Assembly: GCF_021155765.1 (NCBI RefSeq)
Contig: NC_060110.1
Span: 11,841,501-11,905,500 of the forward strand
Length of the DNA stretch: 64,000 nucleotides
Origin: Diprion similis
Lineage: Eukaryota; Arthropoda; Insecta; Hymenoptera; Diprionidae
Direction of reading: 5' to 3'
A program made the translations under genes and the position numbers. This document shows, one piece after another, positions 27,000 through 38,225 of the stretch. How positions within the stretch are numbered: the first letter of the stretch is position 1; every line of letters starts with the position of its first letter. The notes under the pieces were generated by a model that was not told the origin of the DNA, did no database searches, and saw only the letters and a list, made by a program, of their open reading frames with translations.

Positions 27000-29900
27000 C
27001 TAGAGTAATTCGACCACCAGGAACTCAAAAAACACATGCAAAATAGCGTAGGACCAACAGCAGAGAAATGACGACGAAAATCTGCAGTTTTTCGGCTGTA
27101 ACTTTCCAGACGCTGCTCGCAGCGTATCGGGACTGCGCTCAATCGATTTCTCTCGCAAAATTACGTCGGAATAGTGCCTTGAGAAATCAATTCCAGCCTT
27201 TTTCAGAATCGTCAAAATTTTCGACAAAAATCCAAAGGGGTTAGCCTTAGTTTTTTCTCGATTTTTGGAGCTGAAAATTTTGCGTTTTCGAATCGATTTA
27301 AATGACCCTTTCTGGAGCAATTCGACCACCAGGAACCCAAAAAACACATGCAAAAGAGCGTAGGACCAACAGCAGAGAAATGACGACGGAAATCTGCAGT
27401 TTTTCGGCTGTAACTTTCCAGACGCTGCTCGCAGCGTATCGGGACTGCGCTCAATCGATTTCTCTCGCAAAATTACGTCGGAATAGTGCCTTGAGAAATC
27501 AATTCCAGCCTTTTTCAGAATCGTCGAAATTTTCGACAAAAATCCAAAGGGGTCAGCCTTAGTTTTTTCTCGATTTTTGGAGCTGAAAATTTTGCGTTTT
27601 CGAATCGATTTAAATGACCCTTTCTGGAGCAATTCGACCACCAGGAACCCAAAAAACACATGCAAAAGAGCGTAGGACCAACAGCAGAGAAATGACGACG
27701 GAAATCTGCAGTTTTTCGGCTGTAACTTTCCAGGCGCTGCTCGCAGCGTATTGGGACTGCGCTCAATCGATTTCTCTCGCAAAATTACGTCGGAATAGTG
27801 CCTTGAGAATTCAATTCTAGCCTTTTTCAGAATCGTCAAAATTTTCGACAAAAATCCAAAGGGGTTAGCCTTAGTTTTTTCTCGATTTTTAGAGCTGAGA
27901 ATTTTGCGTCTCTGAATCATTTTGTATGACCCCTTCTAGAGTAATTCGACCACCAGGAACTCAAAAAACACATGCAAAAGAGCGTAGGACCAACAGCAGA
28001 AAAATGACGACGAAAATCTGCAGTTTTTCGGCTGTAACTTTCCAGGCGCTGCTCGCAGCATATTGGGACTGCGCTCAATCGATTTCTCTCGCAAAATTAC
28101 GTCGGAATAGTGCCTTGAGAAATCAATTCCAGCCTTTTTTAGAATCGTCAAAATTTTCGACAAAAATCCAAAGGGGTTAGCCTTAGTTTTTTTTCGATTT
28201 TCGGAGCTGAAAATTTTGCGTTTCCGAATCGATTTGTATGACCCTTTTCAGAGTAATTCGACCACCAGGAACTCAAAAAACACATGCAAAAAAGCGTAGG
28301 ACCAACAGCAGAGAAATGACGACGAAAATCTGCAGTTTTTCGGCTGTAACTTTCCAGGCGCTGCTCGCAGCGTATCGGGACTGCGCTCACTCGATTTCTC
28401 TCGCAAAATGACGTCGGAATAGTGCCTTGAGAAATCAATTCCAGCCTTTTTCAGAATCGTCAAAATTTTCGACAAAAATCCAAAGGGGTTAGCCTTAGTT
28501 TTTTCTCGATTTTCGGAGCTGAAAATTTTGCGTTCCCGAATCGATTTGTATGACCCTTTCTAGAGTAATTCGACCACCAGGAACTCAAAAAACACATGCA
28601 AAAAAGCGTAGGACCAACAGCAGAGAAATGACGACGGAAATCTGCAGTTTTTCGGCTGTAACTTTCCAGGCGCTGCTCGCAGCGTATCGGGACTGCGCTC
28701 AATCGATTTCTCTCGCAAAATTACGTCGGAATAGTGCCTTGAGAAATCAATTCCAGCCTTTTTCAGAATCGTCAAAATTTTCGACAAAAATCCAAAGGGG
28801 TTAGCCTTAGTTTTTTCTCGATTTTCGGAGCTGAAAATTTTGCGTTTCCGAATCGATTTGTATGACCCTTTCTAGAGTAATTCGACCACCAGGAACTCAA
28901 AAAACACATGCAAAAGAGCGTAGGACCAACAGCAGAGAAATGACGACGAAAATCTGCAGTTTTTTGGCTGTAACTTTCCAGGCGCTGCTCGCAGCGTATC
29001 GGGACTGCGCTCAATCGATTTCTCTCGCAAAATTACGTCGGAATAGTGCCTTGAGAAATCAATTCCAGCCTTTTTCAGAATCGTCGAAATTTTCGACAAA
29101 AATCCAAAGGGGTTAGCCTTAGTTTTTTCTCGATTTTTGGAGCTGAAAATTTTGCGTTTCCGAATCGATTTGTATGACCCTTTCTAGAGTAATTCGACCA
29201 CCAGGAACTCAAAAAACACATGCAAAAGGGCGTAGGACCAACAGCAGAGAAATGACGACGGAAATCTGCAGTTTTTCGGCTGTAACTTTCCAGGCGCTGC
29301 TCGCAGCGTATTGGGACTGCGCTCAATCGATTTCTCTCGCAAAATTACGTCGGAATAGTGCCTTGAGAAATCAATTCCAGCCTTTCTCAAAATCGTCGAA
29401 ATTTTCGACAAAAATCCGAATGGGTTAGCCTTAGTTTTTTCTCGATTTTTGGAGCTGAAAATTTTGCGTTTCTGAATCGATTTGTATGACCCTTTCTAGA
29501 GTAATTCGACCACCAGGAACTCAAAAAACACATGCAAAAGAGCGTAGGACCAACAGCAGAGAAGTGACGACGAAAATCTGCAGTTCTTCGGCTGTAACTT
29601 TCCAGGCGCTGCTCGCAGCGTATTGGGACTGCGCTCAATCGATTTCTCTCGCAAAATTATGTCGGAATAGTGCCTCAAGAAATTAATTGCAGCCGTTCTT
29701 GGAATTGGCAAAATTTTCGACAAAAATCCAAAGGGGTTAGCCTTAGTTTTTTCTCGATTTTCGGAGCTGAAAATTTTGCGTCTTCGAATCGATTTGTATG
29801 ACCCTCTCTAGAGCAATTCGACCACCAGGAACCTAAAAAACACATGCAAAAGAGCGTAGGACCAACAGCAGAGAAGTGACGACGAAAATCTGCAGTTTTT

Positions 29901-31367
29901 CGGCTGTAACTTTCCAGGCGCTGCTCGCAGCGTATCGGGACTGCGCTCAATCGATTTCTCTCGCAAAATTACGTCGGAATAGTGCCTTGAGAAATCAATA
30001 CCAGCCTTTTTCAGAATCGTCGAAATTTTCGACAAAAATCCAAAGGGGTTAGCCTTAGTTTTTTCTCGATTTTTGGAGCTGAAAATTTTGCGTTTCCGAA
30101 TCGATTTGAATGACCCTTTCTAGAGTAATTCGACCACCAGGAACTCAAAAAACACATGCAAAAGGGCGTAGGACCAACAGCAGAGAAATGACGACGGAAA
30201 TCTGCAGTTTTTCGGCTGTAACTTTCCAGGCGCTGCTCGCAGCGTATTGGGACTGCGCTCAATCGAATTCTCTCGCAAAATTACGTCGGAATAGTGCCTT
30301 GAGAAATCAATTTCAGCCTTTTTCAGAATCGTCAAAATTTTCGACAAAAATCCAAAGGGGTTAGCCTTAGTTTTTTCTCGATTTTTAGATCTGAGAATTT
30401 TGCGTCTCTGAATCATTTTGTATGACCCTTTCTAGAGTAATTCGACCACCAGGAACTCAAAAAACACATGCAAAATAGCGTAGGACCAACAGCAGAGAAA
30501 TGACGACGAAAATCTGCAGTTTTTCGGCTGTAACTTTCCAGACGCTGCTCGCAGCGTATCGGGACTGCGCTCAATCGATTTCTCTCGCAAAATTACGTCG
30601 GAATAGTGCCTTGAGAAATCAATTCCAGCCTTTTTCAGAATCGTCAAAATTTTCGACAAAAATCCAAAGGGGTTAGCCTTAGTTTTTTCTCGATTTTTGG
30701 AGCTGAAAATTTTGCGTTTTCGAATCGATTTAAATGACCCTTTCTGGAGCAATTCGACCACCAGGAACCCAAAAAACACATGCAAAAGAGCGTAGGACCA
30801 ACAGCAGAGAAGTGACGACGAAAATCTGCAGTTTTTCGGCTGTAACTTTCCAGGCGCTGCTCGCAGCGTATCGGGACTGCGCTCAATCGATTTCTCTCGC
30901 AAAATTACGTCGGAATAGTGCCTTGAGAAATCAATACCAGCCTTTTTCAGAATCGTCGAAATTTTCGACAAAAATCCAAAGGGGTTAGCCTTAGTTTTTT
31001 CTCGATTTTTGGAGCTGAAAATTTTGCGTTTCCGAATCGATTTGAATGACCCTTTCTAGAGTAATTCGACCACCAGGAACTCAAAAAACACATGCAAAAG
31101 GGCGTAGGACCAACAGCAGAGAAATGACGACGGAAATCTGCAGTTTTTCGGCTGTAACTTTCCAGGCGCTGCTCGCAGCGTATTGGGACTGCGCTCCATC
31201 GAATTCTCTCGCAAAATTACGTCGGAATAGTGCCTTGAGAAATCAATTTCAGCCTTTTTCAGAATCGTCAAAATTTTCGACAAAAATCCAAAGGGGTTAG
31301 CCTTAGTTTTTTCTCGATTTTTAGATCTGAGAATTTTGCGTCTCTGAATCATTTTGTATGACCCTTT
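27000..31367 (+). repeat. Higher-order block, 14 monomers
   Basis: This block begins with a characteristic run of three monomers whose minus strand is open for 306 codons. It continues through the ATGACCCCTTC unit (27,926), a unit with AAAATGACGTCGG (28,409), a diverged AAATTAATTGCAGCCG unit (29,486-29,797), and then returns to the three-monomer run at 31,368. Its length is 4,368 bp, exactly 14 x 312. Confidence 0.85.
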
Positions 31368-34300
31368 CTAGAGTAATTCGACCACCAGGAACTCAAAAAA
31401 CACATGCAAAATAGCGTAGGACCAACAGCAGAGAAATGACGACGAAAATCTGCAGTTTTTCGGCTGTAACTTTCCAGACGCTGCTCGCAGCGTATCGGGA
31501 CTGCGCTCAATCGATTTCTCTCGCAAAATTACGTCGGAATAGTGCCTTGAGAAATCAATTCCAGCCTTTTTCAGAATCGTCAAAATTTTCGACAAAAATC
31601 CAAAGGGGTTAGCCTTAGTTTTTTCTCGATTTTTGGAGCTGAAAATTTTGCGTTTTCGAATCGATTTAAATGACCCTTTCTGGAGCAATTCGACCACCAG
31701 GAACCCAAAAAACACATGCAAAAGAGCGTAGGACCAACAGCAGAGAAATGACGACGGAAATCTGCAGTTTTTCGGCTGTAACTTTCCAGACGCTGCTCGC
31801 AGCGTATCGGGACTGCGCTCAATCGATTTCTCTCGCAAAATTACGTCGGAATAGTGCCTTGAGAAATCAATTCCAGCCTTTTTCAGAATCGTCGAAATTT
31901 TCGACAAAAATCCAAAGGGGTCAGCCTTAGTTTTTTCTCGATTTTTGGAGCTGAAAATTTTGCGTTTTCGAATCGATTTAAATGACCCTTTCTGGAGCAA
32001 TTCGACCACCAGGAACCCAAAAAACACATGCAAAAGAGCGTAGGACCAACAGCAGAGAAATGACGACGGAAATCTGCAGTTTTTCGGCTGTAACTTTCCA
32101 GGCGCTGCTCGCAGCGTATTGGGACTGCGCTCAATCGATTTCTCTCGCAAAATTACGTCGGAATAGTGCCTTGAGAATTCAATTCTAGCCTTTTTCAGAA
32201 TCGTCAAAATTTTCGACAAAAATCCAAAGGGGTTAGCCTTAGTTTTTTCTCGATTTTTAGAGCTGAGAATTTTGCGTCTCTGAATCATTTTGTATGACCC
32301 CTTCTAGAGTAATTCGACCACCAGGAACTCAAAAAACACATGCAAAAGAGCGTAGGACCAACAGCAGAAAAATGACGACGAAAATCTGCAGTTTTTCGGC
32401 TGTAACTTTCCAGGCGCTGCTCGCAGCATATTGGGACTGCGCTCAATCGATTTCTCTCGCAAAATTACGTCGGAATAGTGCCTTGAGAAATCAATTCCAG
32501 CCTTTTTTAGAATCGTCAAAATTTTCGACAAAAATCCAAAGGGGTTAGCCTTAGTTTTTTTTCGATTTTCGGAGCTGAAAATTTTGCGTTTCCGAATCGA
32601 TTTGTATGACCCTTTTCAGAGTAATTCGACCACCAGGAACTCAAAAAACACATGCAAAAAAGCGTAGGACCAACAGCAGAGAAATGACGACGAAAATCTG
32701 CAGTTTTTCGGCTGTAACTTTCCAGGCGCTGCTCGCAGCGTATCGGGACTGCGCTCACTCGATTTCTCTCGCAAAATGACGTCGGAATAGTGCCTTGAGA
32801 AATCAATTCCAGCCTTTTTCAGAATCGTCAAAATTTTCGACAAAAATCCAAAGGGGTTAGCCTTAGTTTTTTCTCGATTTTCGGAGCTGAAAATTTTGCG
32901 TTCCCGAATCGATTTGTATGACCCTTTCTAGAGTAATTCGACCACCAGGAACTCAAAAAACACATGCAAAAAAGCGTAGGACCAACAGCAGAGAAATGAC
33001 GACGGAAATCTGCAGTTTTTCGGCTGTAACTTTCCAGGCGCTGCTCGCAGCGTATTGGGACTGCGCTCAATCGATTTCTCTCGCAAAATTATGTCGGAAT
33101 AGTGCCTCAAGAAATTAATTGCAGCCGTTCTTGGAATTGGCAAAATTTTCGACAAAAATCCAAAGGGGTTAGCCTTAGTTTTTTCTCGATTTTCGGAGCT
33201 GAAAATTTTGCGTCTTCGAATCGATTTGTATGACCCTCTCTAGAGCAATTCGACCACCAGGAACCTAAAAAACACATGCAAAAGAGCGTAGGACCAACAG
33301 CAGAGAAGTGACGACGAAAATCTGCAGTTTTTCGGCTGTAACTTTCCAGGCGCTGCTCGCAGCGTATCGGGACTGCGCTCAATCGATTTCTCTCGCAAAA
33401 TTACGTCGGAATAGTGCCTTGAGAAATCAATACCAGCCTTTTTCAGAATCGTCGAAATTTTCGACAAAAATCCAAAGGGGTTAGCCTTAGTTTTTTCTCG
33501 ATTTTTGGAGCTGAAAATTTTGCGTTTCCGAATCGATTTGAATGACCCTTTCTAGAGTAATTCGACCACCAGGAACTCAAAAAACACATGCAAAAGGGCG
33601 TAGGACCAACAGCAGAGAAATGACGACGGAAATCTGCAGTTTTTCGGCTGTAACTTTCCAGGCGCTGCTCGCAGCGTATTGGGACTGCGCTCAATCGAAT
33701 TCTCTCGCAAAATTACGTCGGAATAGTGCCTTGAGAAATCAATTTCAGCCTTTTTCAGAATCGTCAAAATTTTCGACAAAAATCCAAAGGGGTTAGCCTT
33801 AGTTTTTTCTCGATTTTTAGATCTGAGAATTTTGCGTCTCTGAATCATTTTGTATGACCCTTTCTAGAGTAATTCGACCACCAGGAACTCAAAAAACACA
33901 TGCAAAATAGCGTAGGACCAACAGCAGAGAAATGACGACGAAAATCTGCAGTTTTTCGGCTGTAACTTTCCAGACGCTGCTCGCAGCGTATCGGGACTGC
34001 GCTCAATCGATTTCTCTCGCAAAATTACGTCGGAATAGTGCCTTGAGAAATCAATTCCAGCCTTTTTCAGAATCGTCAAAATTTTCGACAAAAATCCAAA
34101 GGGGTTAGCCTTAGTTTTTTCTCGATTTTTGGAGCTGAAAATTTTGCGTTTTCGAATCGATTTAAATGACCCTTTCTGGAGCAATTCGACCACCAGGAAC
34201 CCAAAAAACACATGCAAAAGAGCGTAGGACCAACAGCAGAGAAGTGACGACGAAAATCTGCAGTTTTTCGGCTGTAACTTTCCAGGCGCTGCTCGCAGCG

Positions 34301-34799
34301 TATCGGGACTGCGCTCAATCGATTTCTCTCGCAAAATTACGTCGGAATAGTGCCTTGAGAAATCAATACCAGCCTTTTTCAGAATCGTCGAAATTTTCGA
34401 CAAAAATCCAAAGGGGTTAGCCTTAGTTTTTTCTCGATTTTTGGAGCTGAAAATTTTGCGTTTCCGAATCGATTTGAATGACCCTTTCTAGAGTAATTCG
34501 ACCACCAGGAACTCAAAAAACACATGCAAAAGGGCGTAGGACCAACAGCAGAGAAATGACGACGGAAATCTGCAGTTTTTCGGCTGTAACTTTCCAGGCG
34601 CTGCTCGCAGCGTATTGGGACTGCGCTCAATCGAATTCTCTCGCAAAATTACGTCGGAATAGTGCCTTGAGAAATCAATTTCAGCCTTTTTCAGAATCGT
34701 CAAAATTTTCGACAAAAATCCAAAGGGGTTAGCCTTAGTTTTTTCTCGATTTTTAGATCTGAGAATTTTGCGTCTCTGAATCATTTTGTATGACCCTTT
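31368..34799 (+). repeat. Higher-order block, 11 monomers (deleted version)
   Basis: Same order of monomer types as the preceding 14-monomer block but only 11 monomers (3,432 bp). Three monomers are missing, and a chimeric unit at 32,918-33,229 marks the join. The units around 33,542 to 34,477 correspond to those at 30,110 to 31,045 with an 11-monomer offset. Confidence 0.85.
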
Positions 34800-37285
34800 C
34801 TAGAGTAATTCGACCACCAGGAACTCAAAAAACACATGCAAAATAGCGTAGGACCAACAGCAGAGAAATGACGACGAAAATCTGCAGTTTTTCGGCTGTA
34901 ACTTTCCAGACGCTGCTCGCAGCGTATCGGGACTGCGCTCAATCGATTTCTCTCGCAAAATTACGTCGGAATAGTGCCTTGAGAAATCAATTCCAGCCTT
35001 TTTCAGAATCGTCAAAATTTTCGACAAAAATCCAAAGGGGTTAGCCTTAGTTTTTTCTCGATTTTTGGAGCTGAAAATTTTGCGTTTTCGAATCGATTTA
35101 AATGACCCTTTCTGGAGCAATTCGACCACCAGGAACCCAAAAAACACATGCAAAAGAGCGTAGGACCAACAGCAGAGAAATGACGACGGAAATCTGCAGT
35201 TTTTCGGCTGTAACTTTCCAGACGCTGCTCGCAGCGTATCGGGACTGCGCTCAATCGATTTCTCTCGCAAAATTACGTCGGAATAGTGCCTTGAGAAATC
35301 AATTCCAGCCTTTTTCAGAATCGTCGAAATTTTCGACAAAAATCCAAAGGGGTCAGCCTTAGTTTTTTCTCGATTTTTGGAGCTGAAAATTTTGCGTTTT
35401 CGAATCGATTTAAATGACCCTTTCTGGAGCAATTCGACCACCAGGAACCCAAAAAACACATGCAAAAGAGCGTAGGACCAACAGCAGAGAAATGACGACG
35501 GAAATCTGCAGTTTTTCGGCTGTAACTTTCCAGGCGCTGCTCGCAGCGTATTGGGACTGCGCTCAATCGATTTCTCTCGCAAAATTACGTCGGAATAGTG
35601 CCTTGAGAATTCAATTCTAGCCTTTTTCAGAATCGTCAAAATTTTCGACAAAAATCCAAAGGGGTTAGCCTTAGTTTTTTCTCGATTTTTAGAGCTGAGA
35701 ATTTTGCGTCTCTGAATCATTTTGTATGACCCCTTCTAGAGTAATTCGACCACCAGGAACTCAAAAAACACATGCAAAAGAGCGTAGGACCAACAGCAGA
35801 AAAATGACGACGAAAATCTGCAGTTTTTCGGCTGTAACTTTCCAGGCGCTGCTCGCAGCATATTGGGACTGCGCTCAATCGATTTCTCTCGCAAAATTAC
35901 GTCGGAATAGTGCCTTGAGAAATCAATTCCAGCCTTTTTTAGAATCGTCAAAATTTTCGACAAAAATCCAAAGGGGTTAGCCTTAGTTTTTTTTCGATTT
36001 TCGGAGCTGAAAATTTTGCGTTTCCGAATCGATTTGTATGACCCTTTTCAGAGTAATTCGACCACCAGGAACTCAAAAAACACATGCAAAAAAGCGTAGG
36101 ACCAACAGCAGAGAAATGACGACGAAAATCTGCAGTTTTTCGGCTGTAACTTTCCAGGCGCTGCTCGCAGCGTATCGGGACTGCGCTCACTCGATTTCTC
36201 TCGCAAAATGACGTCGGAATAGTGCCTTGAGAAATCAATTCCAGCCTTTTTCAGAATCGTCAAAATTTTCGACAAAAATCCAAAGGGGTTAGCCTTAGTT
36301 TTTTCTCGATTTTCGGAGCTGAAAATTTTGCGTTCCCGAATCGATTTGTATGACCCTTTCTAGAGTAATTCGACCACCAGGAACTCAAAAAACACATGCA
36401 AAAAAGCGTAGGACCAACAGCAGAGAAATGACGACGGAAATCTGCAGTTTTTCGGCTGTAACTTTCCAGGCGCTGCTCGCAGCGTATCGGGACTGCGCTC
36501 AATCGATTTCTCTCGCAAAATTACGTCGGAATAGTGCCTTGAGAAATCAATTCCAGCCTTTTTCAGAATCGTCGAAATTTTCGACAAAAATCCAAAGGGG
36601 TTAGCCTTAGTTTTTTCTCGATTTTTGGAGCTGAAAATTTTGCGTTTCCGAATCGATTTGTATGACCCTTTCTAGAGTAATTCGACCACCAGGAACTCAA
36701 AAAACACATGCAAAAGGGCGTAGGACCAACAGCAGAGAAATGACGACGGAAATCTGCAGTTTTTCGGCTGTAACTTTCCAGGCGCTGCTCGCAGCGTATT
36801 GGGACTGCGCTCAATCGATTTCTCTCGCAAAATTACGTCGGAATAGTGCCTTGAGAAATCAATTCCAGCCTTTCTCAAAATCGTCGAAATTTTCGACAAA
36901 AATCCGAATGGGTTAGCCTTAGTTTTTTCTCGATTTTTGGAGCTGAAAATTTTGCGTTTCTGAATCGATTTGTATGACCCTTTCTAGAGTAATTCGACCA
37001 CCAGGAACTCAAAAAACACATGCAAAAGAGCGTAGGACCAACAGCAGAGAAGTGACGACGAAAATCTGCAGTTCTTCGGCTGTAACTTTCCAGGCGCTGC
37101 TCGCAGCGTATTGGGACTGCGCTCAATCGATTTCTCTCGCAAAATTATGTCGGAATAGTGCCTTAAGAAATTAATTGCAGCCGTTCTTGGAATTGGCAAA
37201 ATTTTCGACAAAAATCCAAAGGGGTTAGCCTTAGTTTTTTCTCGATTTTCGGAGCTGAAAATTTTGCGTCTTCGAATCGATTTGT
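34800..37285 (+). repeat. Higher-order block, third partial copy running to the array edge
   Basis: It restarts with the three-monomer open run (34,800-35,720) and the ATGACCCCTTC unit (35,726). It then follows the 14-monomer block with one monomer fewer between 36,350 and 36,662. It ends in the diverged AAATTAATTGCAGCCG unit at 36,974, after which two more diverged monomers and the terminal one close the array. Confidence 0.8.
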
Positions 37286-37909
37286 ATGACCCTCTCTAGA
37301 GCAATTCGACCACCAGGAACCTAAAAAACACATGCAAAAGAGCGTAGGACCAACAGCAGAGAAGTGACGACGAAAATCTGCAGTTTTTCGGCTGTAACTT
37401 TCCAGGCGCTGCTCGCAGCGTATTGGGACTGCGCTCAATCGATTTCTTTCGCAAAATTACGTCGGAATAGTGCCTTAAGAAATTAATTGCAGCCGTTCTT
37501 GGAATTGTCAAAATTTTTGACAAAAATCCAAAGGGGCTAGCCTTAGTTCTTTCTCGATTTTTGGAGCTGAAGATTTTGCGTCTCCGAATCGATTTGTATG
37601 ACCCTCTCTAGAGCAATTCGACCACCAGGAACCTAAAAAACACATGCAAAAGAGCGTAGGACCAACAGCAGAGAAATGACGACGAAAATCTGCAGTTTTT
37701 CGGCTGTAACTTTCCAGGCGCTGCTCGCAGCGTATTGGGACTGCGCTCAATCGATTTCTCTCGCAAAATTACGTCGGAATAGTGCCTTGAGAAATCAATT
37801 CCAGCCTTTTTCAGAATTGTCGAAATTTTCGACAAAAATCCAAAGGGGTTAGCCTTAGTTTTTTCTCGATTTTTGGAGCTGAAAATTTTGCATCTCCGAA
37901 TCGATTTGT

Positions 37910-38225
37910 ATGACCCTCTCTAGAGTAATTCGACCATCAGGAACTCACAAAACCAATGCAAAAGAGCGTAGGACCAACAGCAGAGAAATGCCGACGAAAA
38001 TCCCCAGTTTCTTGGCTGTAACTTTTGAAGCGCTGCTCGCAGCGTAGTGGGACTGCGCTTAATCGATTCCTTTCGCAAAATTACGTCGGAATAGTGCTTG
38101 AAAGAATGAATGGCAGCGCTTCCCAGAATCGCCGAAATGTTCGCCAAAAATCCGTAGCGTTTCAATCCAAAAGTTAGCCTCACTTTCATTCTATTCGAAA
38201 AATCTGACGTTTCAGACACGATTTG
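37910..38225 (+). repeat. Diverged terminal satellite monomer at the array edge
   Basis: The last recognisable copy differs from its neighbours at many positions, for example ACCATCAGG, CCCCAGTTTCTTGG and GTAGTGGGAC. It contains the only clear length change that I find: about 13 extra bases near 38,154-38,168, before AAAAGTTAGCC. Similarity fades over roughly 38,180-38,225, where only GTTAGCCTCAC and a remnant of the CGATTTG box remain. This is the expected look of an array boundary that no longer takes part in homogenisation. Confidence 0.85.

Larger units (their letters stand above)
1..38225 (+). repeat. Satellite DNA array, 312-bp monomer, about 122 head-to-tail copies
   Basis: The same 312-bp unit repeats without interruption and always in one orientation. 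A convenient landmark, the ATGACCC motif, falls at 158, 470, 782 and so on to 37,910, exactly 121 periods, so I see no net insertion or deletion until the last copy. Copies differ by scattered substitutions only. Each unit carries a PstI-type CTGCAG, the word GGGGTTAGCCTTAG, a short hairpin (CGCTG/CAGCG) and a second dyad around GTCGAAATTTTCGAC. The array is cut by the left window edge, so its true length is unknown. Many short reading frames exist in it because 312 is divisible by three; I do not treat them as genes. Nothing else, such as a transposon or gene, interrupts it. Function is unknown; pericentromeric or heterochromatic satellite is the usual interpretation. Confidence 0.98.

Noticed and set aside
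1-38225. CRISPR-like array or protein-coding tandem gene family
   Set aside because: The repeats are contiguous 312-bp units with no unique spacers, so not CRISPR. The many 75-98 codon frames are the same satellite frames repeated on both strands, overlapping one another, without introns, promoters or recognisable domains.
1-38225. Hammerhead ribozyme in the satellite, as in some insect satellites
   Set aside because: I found no CTGATGA core followed by a GAAA on either strand of the monomer; the closest words (CTGAAAATT, TCATCAG) do not fit.
1-38225. CENP-B box
   Set aside because: The TTCG words in the monomer (TTCGACCACCAGG, TTCGACAAAAATCC) lack the required A and CGGG at the right distance.
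1-38225. Telomeric TTAGG repeat
   Set aside because: Only the isolated word GGGGTTAGCCTTAG occurs once per unit; there is no tandem TTAGG.
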